From the NCBI GenBank assembly GCA_000969725.1, contig JXSR01S062635.1: 46,360 bases of DNA; one strand, written 5' to 3'. The notes beneath the pieces are model-generated. The model saw only the letters and a program-made list of their open reading frames with translations, had not been told where the DNA came from and ran no database searches. Both the position numbers and the translations under genes were made by a program. The stretch comes from Ophiothrix spiculata (taxonomy: Eukaryota; Echinodermata; Ophiuroidea; Amphilepidida; Ophiotrichidae). Shown piece after piece: positions 22,735 through 33,986 of the stretch (positions within the stretch are counted from its first letter, which is position 1; every line of letters begins with the position of its first letter).

Positions 22735-22985
22735 CTTACACCCGATACTTACATCCGATAGCTGTTTACACGCATCGGGTGTAACTTTAATACCGGACGT
22801 AAATGCAGTTACTCCTGCCCTTTAGCAGAAGTAAATCATCGGATATAAGTCCGATTTACGTCCGATAAACTTACATCCGATCACCGTTCTCACCACAACT
22901 TACGTCCGGTCTTACTTCTGTTGTATTTTAATACCGGTTCCAAACAGACTTACGTCCGATGGTGTAGACATGACTTGAATCTTGT
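22735..22985. repeat. Array of TTACRTCCGRT motifs, partly inverted
   Basis: The 10-12 bp motif CTTACATCCGAT / CTTACGTCCGGT occurs at least six times on the plus strand. The reverse form (ATCGGATATAAG, CCGGACGTAAA, CATCGGGTGTAA) is interspersed, so parts can fold on themselves. CpG is well preserved. The elements are irregularly spaced, which argues against a simple satellite. It may be the body of a foldback transposon. Confidence 0.7.
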
Positions 22986-23874
22986 CACTAATTGGAATGT
23001 TTTGAGATGGCTGGTAAAATGAGAGTAAATGTCAAGGGAAATATTATAAATCGTGTTGGAAAATGTAAAAAATATTGGAAATTGAATTAATGTCAGTCTG
23101 AATTTGAGGAGCTGTTTCTTTTCTTATCTTCTCAGTTTTTAAAATTGTCTTAAATTTGTATTGAGCCTTTAAAATGGGAAATTTCTAACTAGCAAAAAGA
23201 AAAAGATGGTTAACTGGAAAAATTATTTGGATCAACCTGAAATACACATGCTACATCACTGTTTGAGAATTTTAAAGTAGGCCTATAGATTTCAAAGTAA
23301 TTACTAGATTCATCATCGTAAGTCAATGTAAATCAGAACCATAGATCCTTAATAAAAATTATCGTGACCGTGATTAAAGACAAATTAAATACTTCCCCAA
23401 CAGTTTAATTAATTACCCTGTGATATTACAATGGATGTGCATTCTCTCTCTATAACACAGCATGTATACATAGTGCAATCTGTAATTTCTTAACAACAAA
23501 TTTGACAGTCTGTAATGGCATGTTGATTCCGTTTTTTGGTGTTTTCTATATAATAATACAACCAATAAAAAAAGACATTTATGAAGCACCTACAACACAT
23601 GTCACTAAGTGCTTTACAAAATAGCAAGAATATATAGTTTAAAGAACAAAATTATTATACACATGAATAACGTATAAAAACACCCATTATTACAACTACC
23701 AAGTTCATGGGATATAAAGAACATTATAAATGTCTTAAAAATTACATAATTATGATAAAATACAATTATAATTTAAAAATGCACAAATAACGAAGAGCAA
23801 ATACTGCAAATATACTCCAGATAGAAGGCATAATTATCTGCAGGAGGTAAAAGATTTTTGGGGAGGGGTTCTTA
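22986..23874. other. No gene seen
   Basis: AT-rich non-coding DNA. Confidence 0.55.
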
Positions 23875-24135
23875 ATTTTGGTATATTGATGGATGGGTTT
23901 TCATCACAGACCCAATGTGCCCAATTTACAAAATTGGGTGTATTTTGGAAAATTTTGTCAAAAAAGCACCCAATTTGTCCTAAATTATGTGCTTTTTCTA
24001 GAAAAATGGTGTAAGGATGGGTTGCAAAATCACGCTTTCCGAAGTACAGAGATGGTTAAAATTCTGAAGTCTACTTTGAGCATCCCCATACTAATATTTT
24101 CTATGAACCTCAACCACCCCCAGGTAAAAGATGAC
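23875..24135. repeat. Dispersed repeat family with AAAGCACCCAATTTT motifs, copy 2
   Basis: Same family as 10500-10780: GGTATATTGATGGATGGGTT, then AAAATTGGGTGTATTTT, AAAAAGCACCCAATTT and ACAGAGATGGTTA. The 84-codon open frame across it is produced by the repeat and is not called as a gene. Confidence 0.65.
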
Positions 24136-24403
24136 CCTCCCGAGTAAAAGATGAAATGGTCCAATAGGCTAAAGATTTGTTCAGCCTCGGCCTTCACCCT
24201 TGTTGACTTTAAAACCTTGCCATATGTCTGTGACCTAACTTATTGAGTAAATAATGCCATGTTCTTTATTGAGTAAACTTTGTTTACAAGATTGTCATTA
24301 CTAATGCCATGTCAAGTTCTAACATTGAAGTTAAAGCAGAACAAAAAATTTCATTGGACAATGTTCAAAAATATTGCAGGTTAGGGGTTTCATTTACAAA
24401 ATA

Positions 24404-24455
24404 ATGGGGCCCTACATTCTGAATTTTTGTTTAAACTGTCCAAATAAACTTATGC
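24404..24455. repeat. Fragment of a GGGCCCT...TGTCCAAATAAA repeat
   Basis: GGGGCCCTACATTCTGAATT followed by TTGTTTAAACTGTCC matches, in opposite orientation, 26064-26125 and, in the same orientation, about 26155-26195. Confidence 0.6.
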
Positions 24456-24737
24456 TTTTTATTGTCTTGACTAGTACTTCACTGCAATTAAATACATATG
24501 ATTTTGCAATTATAAAATATATGGATTACCATAACAAACTCAATGTTAATTTTCTAATCTGGTGCTCAAATCTAATGCTGAATGACAATTATTGTGAAAT
24601 AAAATACTTCAATTTATTGTTCATTCTCACCATCATTAATTCAACACAAACAGAAATAATCTGCTTCAGTGATTTTAGACTTTTATTGCCAATACATTTT
24701 GTGGTACAATTTTTTGTGGCACAATTTTTCAAGTATT

Positions 24738-24890
24738 CAGAATGTTGAGGGGCCGCTTCAAAACTCAACCAGCGGTTGCCCACTGGTTCTGGGCGGGTCT
24801 ACCAGAATTAACAATAGGCAATCGCCCCAAACCAGCCAGAACTGTCTGAAAACTGCTGCTTGAGTTTTTAAGCGGCTCCCGATATTCTAC
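24738..24890. mobile_element. About 150-bp foldback element
   Basis: AGAATGTTGAGGGGCCGCTT ... AAAACTCAACCAGCGGTT at the left pairs with AACTGCTGCTTGAGTTTTTAA ... GCGGCTCCCGATATTCT at the right. Inside, GGTTCTGGGCGGG and CGCCCCAAACCAGCC extend the stem. It is non-coding and more G/C-rich than its flanks. TIR-type MITE is the likely class. Confidence 0.75.
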
Positions 24891-25355
24891 ATTTATGATT
24901 TTGTTTCAGGCAATTTTTGGTAGTTTTCAACAACATAAATTCTCAATTTAAATTTTACTGGGACCCATTGAGGTACACATGTACTGCACCAGGGCTCTGA
25001 AATCCGTGGTAACGCGGCCGCGCCGTTCCCTGAAAAAAGGTTGAAGTCCCAGAAAAAAATCGGCAAGTTTAAAAATAATGATATAAAGTAAAATAATAAC
25101 AACACTTTTTGACGACAGGTGATTTTTTCAGGCAATATTGAATGATGAAATGCAAATAAATGAGCCAAATTTTGGGGTGAATGTCAAATTACTGTCAAAA
25201 ACAAGCAGTTTTTAGAGCAATTCATGCAATTTTCATAAATCTCACAGAGAATTCTCGTCAGCACTATATTAAAGTTCCCAGAAAGGTTTTTTTTTCTATA
25301 CCCTGTACTGCACTACCTGATTTTGTCCAAGTACCTGTCCTCCCAAGATGTTTTA
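24891..25355. other. No gene seen; small CpG cluster
   Basis: GTAACGCGGCCGCGCCG at about 25010-25025 is an isolated CpG cluster in AT-rich DNA. Nothing coding was found. Confidence 0.5.
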
Positions 25356-25520
25356 AGTGACAATTATGCAGTGAAAATAAAAGGGCATTATAAATTTCCA
25401 CTTATATTGACCAGGATTACAAGCCCTTGCACAGAAGAAGTGACAATTCTGCAGTGAAAATAAAAGGGCATCGTAAATTTCGACTTTTATTGACCAGGAA
25501 AACAAGCCCTGCACCCTTTC
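25356..25520. repeat. Two-copy tandem repeat, period 83 bp
   Basis: AGTGACAATTNTGCAGTGAA followed by AATAAAAGGGCAT starts at 25356 and at 25439, with ACAAGCCCTTGCAC-like ends in both copies. Confidence 0.9.
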
Positions 25521-26063
25521 CACTTCCTGGTTCATGTGTTAATACACTCTGTACTGTGAGAAACCTGTTGAATGCCAGGACCTGGACTTGAATAGATAGT
25601 TGATGTCAAAAGAAACACCAGTATTAACACAGAGGTAGCTTACAACACTGTCAATCTGGGGTGAGTCTGTGAACTGAATTTATTAACTTCAAATGTTTGA
25701 ATATAGGGAGTTCATGGCATATGTGATTGGTAAGCTTGACTTATGTATAAAGTACAGTACATGTATATAAACTTATTAAGTGGTTGCTTCCTGGTTTGAC
25801 ACATTGCTTTTAAAGTTGACATAAGGTTTTGTTATTTATATATGTTCTGGTTTAGTGTATAGTTTATGGATGGATGACAGCTCCATGACGGGTAGTCCAA
25901 GGCTCAGGCCTGATACTCAGATCACTCTGTAATACTCTGTGCGGTCTAATTATGATGTGTCTTTTTATATCAGTGTCTGGGCTTAGTATACTTTTTTTAC
26001 AGTCTACATCCTTGTTGTGACAAATATCAAGTATCCTATAGGCCCGGCCTATTATTTTATATA
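25521..26063. other. No gene seen
   Basis: A 119-codon open stretch on the minus strand (25864-26223) overlaps the inverted repeat that follows. It has no recognisable domain and is not called. Confidence 0.5.
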
Positions 26064-26200
26064 GGCCACTCACAAATTTATTGGACAAGTGTAAACAGAA
26101 ATTCAGAGGGCAGGGCCTCATTGTTTTTAAATGCAAACTTGAAGTTGAACCCTTACCATGGATTTTTGTGTAAATTGTCCAATAAATTTTTATTTTGCAT
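26064..26200. repeat. Inverted repeat of the TGTCCAATAAA family
   Basis: CACAAATTTATTGGACAAG (about 26069) faces ATTGTCCAATAAATTTTTAT (about 26175), giving a foldback of about 130 bp. The left arm also matches the fragment at 24404-24455. Confidence 0.65.
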
Positions 26201-26574
26201 ATAGCTTGGGTATTTTCAGACAACGGTGGACACGCAATACATTGCCTGTTTACCTGACTGTTTACTTAGATTTGATGGGTGTTCATCCGTGGTATCACCC
26301 GTATATTTCAATGCGTAAATTAAAAGAAATGTACTGTTTATGTATATTTAGAAGATATATATAATATAAGAATATATAGATTTCTACTACCACCAGATTT
26401 AAGTAAGTCTGAGAAAGCAAAAACAAATGCCAAATGCTTCCCACTAACTGCCTCTACTAAAAATTATTTCGGCCTACTTCATTATTTGTAAATTGCTCTA
26501 AATAAAAGGAGCCTAGTCCTATTGGGTCAGCATTTTTCAAACTTTCTGAGATTTTGGTACCAAAATATTTCCCT
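26201..26574. other. No gene seen
   Basis: AT-rich non-coding DNA. Confidence 0.5.
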
Positions 26575-27045
26575 GAAAGGGGGGGGGGGAGAACGACGTT
26601 GAAAAATAGGGGGTCATTTGGTGAAGAAGGTGATATAACTAGATTATTCGGAGCTATTTGTTGTAAAAAAATGAAAAAATGGGGTCATTTGTTTAAGCAT
26701 AATTTTTGATATTAAAGAAATCACTGATCTTCAAAATGTTGTAAGCAGTGGATATAGCTGACAAATTGGGCAAAAAGGGGCCATTCAAGAATCAGGGCAA
26801 TGGATGAGAGACACATTTAAAAAGAGGGTTATAAGGTTGGACTTCAAGAAAATAGGAGGTCATTGGTTGACAGCTAGAAAACTAGAATTTGAAAAATCAG
26901 ACCATGTACCTTTAAAACATATTTTGGTGACTGATGTAGGTCAAGCAAAGGAAAAATAAATCACAAAATGGTCATTTTTGAAAATGCAACCGATATGTGT
27001 AAACCATTTTCCCAATTTTAAAGGGCCTTTGGTAAACCAGGGGGG
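26575..27045. repeat. Degenerate G-rich tandem-like tract
   Basis: It starts with a poly-G run (26578-26589). The phrase AAAATAGGGGGTCATTTG recurs in weaker form (AAAAATGGGGTCATTTG at about 26675, AAAATAGGAGGTCATTGG at about 26850). The unit is irregular and degenerate. Confidence 0.5.
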
Positions 27046-28049
27046 AGGGGGTTGGGAATGGTGTTGGTATTCAGTATACAGTGCATTCAGAGTCCGTTAA
27101 CATTAATCATTTGACGTATACGGTCTTTTGCATATGCCTTTAGTGATTATTCTTCAAATTGTAAAATACTGCATATCAGTCTGTAGACATCAAGCAACTT
27201 TGACCACTTATTTGTGGGGTGGAATCTGTCTCAATTATGCACGCCATTTCATATCGTTTTTGACTTATATGTAAAACGATGTGTTTTCCATTGTTAGTAC
27301 CTCTTAACTTAATTCTCTTGTTCACCATCATCTTCTTGAAAGCCAGGAACGTAACGATGCACCCGTCATCTGCATCAAATCCGAGAATTTTGCACACATG
27401 TACCTAAGGCGATTGGGAAAAAAAACTGTTTTACAGGTCCGACCAACCCTAAATTTGCCTTTTGGAATTTTTTCTCTTAGTTTTGCCATAATTTTGTAAA
27501 ATCAGCCTTTTTTGGGGGCCAAATTGTTAAATATTTGCTACATTTTTTAAGAAAATTTCTTTGTGTAAAATTGTTTCTTTCTCCCATTTTTCGGATTTTG
27601 GGGTTATTTTTGGGAAAAATGTTTTAGAATAAACTTCGCCCAATAAACCGACCCTACTTGAATGGTCCACACGCCCATAAAACAGGTATTTTTCCCCCGT
27701 CGCCTCAGTTGTTCAGACAAGTCATCCATCCATGCCCCTTATGACCTTTACAATATTGGTGATTCTACCTTGATATAGAAATCGAAAGTCAAATAAAAAA
27801 TGTTGACACAAGTTGATTGCGTTCCAATAACTTTAACATTGTTCAAAATTTGTTATCCAGGTCAATATTGACAAAATATGTTCATTTGATGTTACAAAGG
27901 TTGGTGGTTTTCCTTTTATTGTACTGTTGAACTTGACAATGAATTTTAATTAGTCTGTTTTAATTGTTTTACCTAGTCCATTCATTTTAAGGGTTGTATA
28001 TAATAGTGGTATCATTGTTGGCTGGTTAGACTAGATTAAAAAATGAGGA
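27046..28049. other. No gene seen
   Basis: Short closed frames only. A 73-codon open stretch at 27176-27397 (-) has no recognisable domain. Confidence 0.5.
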
Positions 28050-28662
28050 GAGCTCGCTTGTCCGACAGCTCGCTAGTCCGCCGGCTTGCTAGTCCAAATT
28101 GTAATTTAAGCTCACAGTCCCAAATTTTAAAAAGGCTCTCTAGTCTGAATTTGAAAAACAACTCATTAGTCTGAATTTTAGAAACAGCTTGTAAATCTAA
28201 ATTTTAAAATAGGCTTGCTAGTCCGAATTTAAATATAGTCTCACTAGTCCAAATTTTGAAAACAGTTTGCTTGTTTGTCCAAATTCTAAAAACAGCTCGT
28301 TAACTAGTCTGAATAGAAAAAATTATGTTTATATTTCTATTACATTTTTTCACAATTCGGACTAGCTAGCTGTTTTGAAAATTTTGACTAGCGAGCTTAT
28401 TTTAAAATTCGGACTAGCGAGCCCAAAATGCGGACTGGCGAGCCGTTTTTCAAATTCGGACTAGCAAGCTGTTTTTAAAAATCAGACTGACGAACCTCTT
28501 TCATATTCGGACTAGCAAACCTTCAAAATTGCAATCTGTTTTTTCAGACTAGTGATCCTTTTTCAAGATTTTATTTTCCACATTGAATGATGTGTTCCGA
28601 CTAAAAGGCTTTTGGAATAGTGAGCTGTTGGACTAGCAACCCGTCAGACTGGTGAACGGACC
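28050..28662. mobile_element. Foldback element with arms of tandem CTCGCTAGTCCGAAT units
   Basis: From 28050 to about 28318, about eleven units of the form CTCGCTAGTCCGAATTTTAA run in one direction at about 24-28 bp spacing. After an AT-rich centre (about 28319-28352), about twelve units of the reverse complement (ATTCGGACTAGCGAGC) run to 28662. The whole is a 610-bp inverted repeat made of tandem repeats. Many units show CpG loss (CTCACTAGTCC, TCTGAAT), implying age and methylation. A second, CpG-intact example lies at 33987-34100. There is no coding capacity. Confidence 0.85.
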
Positions 28663-29142
28663 ACAGATTAAATATGTGTGTAACGGTGCCAGGATTTCAC
28701 TGAAAGACTAAGGAAACCAAAGCTTAATGCAACAAAGCTGGTTTCAGAGTGTCTGTTATGGTGATCACAATTATATCCAATGACATCAAAACATTTCAGG
28801 ATTGTAGTGCTTGTAAAATGTTGTAGAAATTTTATGACACATGCAAAATTTGGATTTAATTCAACTTTTAATGTAATTATACAATTGAGTGATATTTAAT
28901 CACAACAACTCTGAATTCATAGAATTACAAAGGGACAACAACCCAGAATCAACCTAAAATCATAACCCTTCAACCTGAACGAATTCATTGGTGTTGCTAG
29001 TAATAAAGAAATATACATGTGCATTTTTTGTAAAAAAGGGCATTTTGTAAGGACCTTATGTCCAAAAAGTAAATTTTTAGATCAAAGTTAAATCCCCTTG
29101 ACCCTTAAAGTCTTGCCTGTAGACAGGTGTCCAGGCACAACA
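28663..29142. other. No gene seen
   Basis: Non-coding DNA between two foldback elements. Confidence 0.55.
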
Positions 29143-29696
29143 CTATAGACCTTTTCAAACAGCGATCGGAAAACTTCGGAAAACATGGTCATGTGCCACA
29201 TCAGTTGCAGTCGCAATAAGAAGAATCCCTGTTTTTTCCCGATGATAAAATTGTAATTCCGTAAAAATGTTGTTAGAATTTGCTTCTAGGGTCAGTTCAG
29301 TCTTTAAGTGTTACGTGTAATCCGATTATCAACCTAACAATTGGTTCACGCTTTCTAGTTTTGAACCATGATCGAAATGATCACCATACAAAAGTATAGC
29401 ATACACTGATGTGGGATGTGGAAGTTACATAATCACTACAATACTGAATTAAAAGTCGTCAGGAAAAAACAGGAATTCTTCTCGTTGCGTTGCATTTGGG
29501 AGACGACAGTGAAAACAAAAAATGATAGTACCGCAAAAGTGCATGAAAAAACGGCAACGTTCGTCGTTGTTGGAAAGATACTGTAGAATTGTCGAATTTT
29601 GTGAAAAGATGAGGCACTGAGGTACTGTTTATTTCTGGAAACGATCGGAAAGCTTTCGGGTATCTTCGGAAAAGATCGGTTTGAAAAGGTCTATAG
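29143..29696. mobile_element. 554-bp TIR element (CTATAGACCTTTTCAAAC ends)
   Basis: The left end CTATAGACCTTTTCAAAC is matched by GTTTGAAAAGGTCTATAG at the right. Just inside, GATCGGAAAACTTCGG pairs with CTTCGGAAAAGATCGG-like sequence. A second inverted pair deeper inside (AAGAATCCCTGTTTTTTCCC at about 29221, GGAAAAAACAGGAATTCTTC at about 29461) shows a two-step palindrome. An 82-codon minus-strand frame (29459-29707) covers the right arm and has no transposase motif. Confidence 0.85.
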
Positions 29697-29754
29697 ACTT
29701 GACCCATTTTATTTATAATTCAACCATTTCTTTCCTTGCTACTACACATCCTGA

Positions 29755-30235
29755 ACTAAAATCATTCTGAAAGAATCAGGGGTATGACACGATTGGCCGT
29801 TGGGTACCAGCCTCTGTGGAGTCTTGCCTAAACACTTCGTAAGAGAGATGGGCACTCCGACCTGTGAAATACAGGCTGACCCCTTTACCTTTACCAGCCT
29901 CTCACATCCCACCAGGATACAAGGAAGCTACTAAATATCCTGAATCAAAAAACATTCAAGAATTAGGGATTATAACATGATTGCCAATCAGGCTGGAAAA
30001 GTTCCACCTAATCATTGTTTGGTAAAAAAGGGTCTGTAAAATGAAGCGGGATCTTGTATCCTTGTACCAGTGGCCAGTTCCCGATGATCAGTCGTGTCTT
30101 GTACCCCCTGATTCTTGAATGTTTTTATTGTATGATGTGTAGTAGCTTCCTTGTACCAGTGGCCAGTTCTCGATGGTCAATCGTATCTTGCACCCTGTGA
30201 TTCTTTAATGTTTTTATTTCAGGATGTGTAGTATA
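29755..30235. repeat. Array of about 88-bp units, first forward then inverted
   Basis: The unit contains TACAAGGAAGCTACTACACA, ...CATTCAAGAATCAGGGGGTA and ACACGATTGACCATCGGGAA. Forward, partly degraded units occur at about 29760-30000. Reverse-complement units occur at about 30055-30150 and 30150-30235 (for example TGATTCTTGAATGTTTTTAT, GTGTAGTAGCTTCCTTGTAC). A third forward cluster is at 30890-31125. Confidence 0.75.
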
Positions 30236-30889
30236 CTGTGTATTTTGTACTGAAGCTTAACGTTACTGGAGCATTGTTATTGATGGCCACTAACTTGCTC
30301 AAGTGCTTTGTTTAATGTTTTAGGGCATCCCTATGATCCCTTTAATTTATTGTTCATCAATATTAGGTTTTGCAAGTTATATTCACCAAATGTTATATCA
30401 ATACTTTTTTTGAGGTTCTACAAAATGGGTCATGAACTTTGGTTCAAAAGGTGAATTAATAATATTTATTTAAAATCATCATAAATCACAAACAATGTAA
30501 AACAAAATATGCAATCATATGACAATCAAGGAAAATAAAAATAAAATATAAAGTCCAAATACAGGATGTGTATTCCTTTCCTTATGAACTTAATAATGTA
30601 CAATAAATAAAAATATAATCTACAGTATTGTATTACCTAATAAAAATGACTATAAAATACAAGCAAATAAAATAGCCACTACTTATTAAGGTAAACTATC
30701 CTTACAAGGAGTCTTAAATAAAAGATTTACAGATGATGAAGACAATTTTTACGTTCAAAAGGTTATATTTTGAATTATGTATCATTCTGACCTAAAACTG
30801 ATGTCTCATTATAGGCCTGAAAGGAAAATTATTTTGGAATATATAGCCTATTTAGATCTTGACTATTAGCACTATTCCAAATTCTGGCC
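30236..30889. other. No gene seen
   Basis: AT-rich DNA between the inverted and the second forward cluster of 88-bp units. It could be the interior of a larger element bounded by those clusters. Confidence 0.5.
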
Positions 30890-31125
30890 TTGGTGACACC
30901 AATACCACATCCTACCAGGGTACAAGGAAGCTACTAGACATCCTGAAATAAAAACAGTCAAGAATCAGGGGGTACAAGACACGATTTGGCCTTTCTCATC
31001 TAACCAGTGTACAAGGAAGCTACTGCACATCCTGAAGAAAAAACAACATTCAAGAATCGGGAGGTGAAAGACACGATTGACCATCGGGAACCGACCACTG
31101 GTACAAGGAAGCTACTGGGTCCTTC
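30890..31125. repeat. Second forward cluster of about 88-bp units
   Basis: Three successive starts of GTACAAGGAAGCTACT (about 30920, 31009 and 31102) are spaced about 90 bp, each followed by CATCCTGAA, then a CAAGAATCRGGRGGTNNAAGAC segment (absent after the last start). They mirror the reverse units at 30055-30235. Confidence 0.8.
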
Positions 31126-31955
31126 GCTATACTGGAGGTTTGTGGAGGTTGGCCAAATATATTTGACTTTCAGCAGATTTGAGATGTTGCATTACACCAA
31201 TCATACCACACACAACAGTGTTCTGTCTAAAGGTTTTGAGCTTTACAGCTAATTTTGACCCCGATTTTGACAAAGTTGAAGAGGTTGCTTGCACCAAAAT
31301 AACTAGCTGAGGTGGAAAACTGGCTATAAATAACCTTCCTCACACATTTTTCAAAAACATGTTCCGCCAATTTTCCAAACTCCTGCGTCAGAACTCTGAC
31401 AACATCCAGACCTACGCCTTCATTGTAAAACAATGAATTCACCTTTATGAATGCATCTTTCACCTTCTTTGTTATGATCATGTGATTGTGACCCATAAAA
31501 TCATGTGGCATTATTTTTTTCAAGTTTCTTCCTCTAAAATAATTTCCATCATTAACACAATCATCAACCTATGTGTTTTTTAAATATTTTTGAGGAACAT
31601 TAATTGTAACAATTGATATAATATGTATTCTATACGCCTTGGGGTATAAATTAAATATGCTGCAATACAAAAGCAAACTTTTAGTATGTACTAACTATAG
31701 AGGGAAGTTTGTTGCTTTAAATATTTTCTATTCATTGATATGTCTGGTGATATCAGAATATGGCGAGACAATGTGGGATATTGCCAAACTTGAGTATAAT
31801 ACAAACTTCTTTTTAAAAAGATTATTTTGATACAATATCCAGGTACTCAATATTGTTTTTTCTGTGATTGCAGAAATATTGTATGTGCTTTGATTTGCTT
31901 AAATTTACTGTAATACTATTTTGTATATACTTGTTCTAACCATTTTGTGAACAAC
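31126..31955. other. No gene seen
   Basis: Open stretches at 31227-31523 (-, 98 codons) and 31639-31830 (+) show no recognisable domain or paired splice sites. Confidence 0.5.
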
Positions 31956-32398
31956 TTAAAGGAGCATTGAACAAGTTCAACATAATCCCCAAACTGTTTA
32001 CCAAACATTTCTAGATTTTTGCATCAATTGAAGTGTATGTAGCTATAATGGCAAAGTGTCATTGAAATACTGCCGCGCAGAGTTGAAATCTTATTCTATT
32101 AGTAGATCCAATACAAAATTTACTATTTCTTTTAGTTAATTTATTTACAACCTATTTTGTGAAAGCCGTCAGTGCTTTTATTTGTTTTTTTCCTGGCATA
32201 CAGCATCAAAACATACTTTTAGAGAATAACCGAATACCCATGATCAAATTTGCAAAACAAAAATTCTAATTATTGACTTTTCTGAAAGATGTGATTGAAA
32301 ATTTTGCAATATTTTGAAGTTCACTGTTACTATTAAATATACGAAGTATAAATCATCTGCAGATAGAATTTTGAAATGTTGTCCGATGCACCTTTCAT
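31956..32398. mobile_element. About 440-bp MITE
   Basis: Left TTAAAGGAGCATTGAACAAG and right TTGTCCGATGCACCTTTCA form imperfect terminal inverted repeats of about 16 bp (AAAGGNGCATYGRACAA). Fragments of the same family are at 1-113 (right end) and 14086-14215 (left part). There is no coding capacity. Confidence 0.7.
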
Positions 32399-33002
32399 AC
32401 TTGTAATTTTAAACTAATCACACCTCTGCCATATTTGCATAGGTCTATAACCCAAACCTCTTTTTATTGTAAAACAACTGATGTACTTGTTTGTTGCCCT
32501 GTTTCGTAACACAATTAGGCCAAATAAAAGTTTTGTGTTTGTCTAAAGAAAAATGTTTCAGTGAGGATCAGCCAATCAGGATTTTTTAATGTGTCTGTCA
32601 GTTGTAAGCCCTGCTACTAGTGGCTTGGGCACGGCCGTGACTTACTGGGGGAGATTACTAGAAGCAAGTGTAACAATCCCCGCTATTGTTCGGGTACTGT
32701 CTTGGGTGCCTGGCACAAATTGTTGGTCACATCTCAGGTACTGTCCCCACACATGCTGGCCTCAAATCATTGTCATATCCTTGTGACCGTCCCCATCCTT
32801 GCCAGCAAGAATACATATCATATTATTATATTCAACCAAGCCTTTGCATCGGGGCATGAGATTAGAATTCCTGATTTCTTTTCTCACGAAGTAAGGGCTA
32901 AGAGTAAATTGTACAATTTTGTTGGGAGTGGCCATCTTGCTCTTTCTCTTTTTCTTGCTATCTTTTCTATTTTCGGCATCTTTTCAAAGATGCATTGGCC
33001 AG
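32399..33002. other. No gene established; GC-richer tract
   Basis: From about 32595 to 32820 base composition is more G/C-rich (GGGCACGGCCGTGACTTAC, CCCCGCTATTGTTCGGG). GTACTGTCYYNGG-like phrases recur here and again at about 33300-33350. A 104-codon open stretch (32702-33016, +) shows no recognisable domain. Confidence 0.45.
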
Positions 33003-33124
33003 CATGCACAGATTAGCCATTTCTGGCTATCCAGGTTGGTATGAGCTTGGAAGAGACCATCATGGATTTAATGGCATGTGTCCATCACGGACCAACCGAG
33101 GTAAACAAACAAACAAACAAACAA
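33003..33124 (+). mobile_element. Possible retroelement 3' end with (AAAC)n tail
   Basis: A stretch ending ACGGACCAACCGAGGTAAAC runs straight into AAAC repeats (about 33100-33123), the layout of a LINE or SINE 3' tail. No reverse-transcriptase frame is present upstream, so if real this is a heavily 5'-truncated copy. The repeat could also be an independent microsatellite. Confidence 0.35.
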
Positions 33125-33399
33125 TAATACTCTTTTGGTTCTCCCGCTGTGAAATCAGCTAGTATCAACAGGGTAACAACCAGGGCTACATTTTTGTATG
33201 CAGCCCGGGTAGCTGGGCTAAAACATTGTACGGTCATGGGTACAGACCAGTTGCAGTCCTGGCTAACAGGGCATTACTTTCTGGTAAACTAGTGGTAACA
33301 GTCAATGGTATTGTCCCTGCGGTGCCCGGGTCCCTGGTAGACTGACAGGCTTGCAATTGACAAATGCATAAAACTTGACAAGCAAACCCCACTCTATAT
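33125..33399. other. No gene seen
   Basis: Moderately G/C-rich non-coding DNA with recurring GGTAACAACC / GGTAACAGTC-like phrases. Confidence 0.45.
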
Positions 33400-33618
33400 C
33401 AAGGGCTGAGTGCCACAAGGCCGTATCTGCACAACAACATTTCCAAGGTCAATGATCTCATGAAATCATTGATCTTGAAAGTTACCATAAAGACCTGATC
33501 ATTCTTTCAAGGTGAATGATTTAATTAGATCATTCATTTTGAAAGAACCTCCAGGCCTTGAAATCATTGAACTTGGGATAGTTTTTATGCAGATATGGCC
33601 TTGTGGCACTAACCCTCA
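33400..33618. mobile_element. About 220-bp MITE (AGTGCCACAAGGCC ends) with nested hairpins
   Basis: GGGCTGAGTGCCACAAGGCC with GTATCTGCA at the left is mirrored by TGCAGATATGGCCTTGTGGC with ACTAACCC at the right. Inside are two further hairpins, CAAGGTCAATGATCTCATGA with AATCATTGATCTTG, and CTTTCAAGGTGAATGAT with ATCATTCATTTTGAAAG. It is non-coding. Confidence 0.85.
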
Positions 33619-33814
33619 ATGCATGCATTTTCATTAAGGTTCAAAATAAGAAAATACTGGGAAAAGAACCAAACTGCTGTTATATCACTCTAAAACATGA
33701 TTTTTTCCACATTTTAGAATTCAAAAATTTGAACATAAAACAAAAAGTTTTGTGAATTTCCAAAAATAGGGTTAGTATTCTTTTTAGCAGGAAGTAGAAA
33801 AAGTCCCACCTGAT

Positions 33815-33936
33815 TTCTGATTTCCGAAATTAAGTCGTTCAGGTTTGGACAAACGAACGATATTTTTTAGGCCTTAGCGTATTCATTTGAATTTTCTGAG
33901 AGTATTCATTTGAATTCTCAATTCACCAAATGCATA
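33815..33936. repeat. 122-bp direct duplication, copy left of the scaffold gap
   Basis: It aligns without gaps to 34114-34235 with 13 differences, most of them transitions at CpG in this copy (CCG/CTA, ACG/ACA, GCG/ACA). The last 45 bases are identical. It stops exactly at the first N. Confidence 0.9.
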
Positions 33937-33986
33937 NNNNNNNNNNNNNNNNNNNNNNNNNNNNNNNNNNNNNNNNNNNNNNNNNN
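33937..33986. other. Assembly gap of 50 Ns
   Basis: A run of exactly 50 Ns, a conventional placeholder length. True size is unknown. The gap falls at the edge of, or inside, a palindromic tandem-unit element. Confidence 0.99.

Noticed and set aside
24374-24748. 124-codon plus-strand open frame
   Set aside because: Its ends overlap a repeat fragment and a foldback element, composition is that of AT-rich DNA, and no domain is seen.
25864-26223. 119-codon minus-strand frame
   Set aside because: It overlaps the inverted repeat at 26064-26200 and has no domain.
28050-28662. A CRISPR-like array, because of regular short repeats
   Set aside because: Repeats are degenerate, invert at the centre, have no unique spacers of constant length, and the DNA is eukaryotic in character.
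29459-29707. 82-codon minus-strand frame as a transposase remnant
   Set aside because: It lies in the right arm of a palindromic MITE and shows no transposase motifs.
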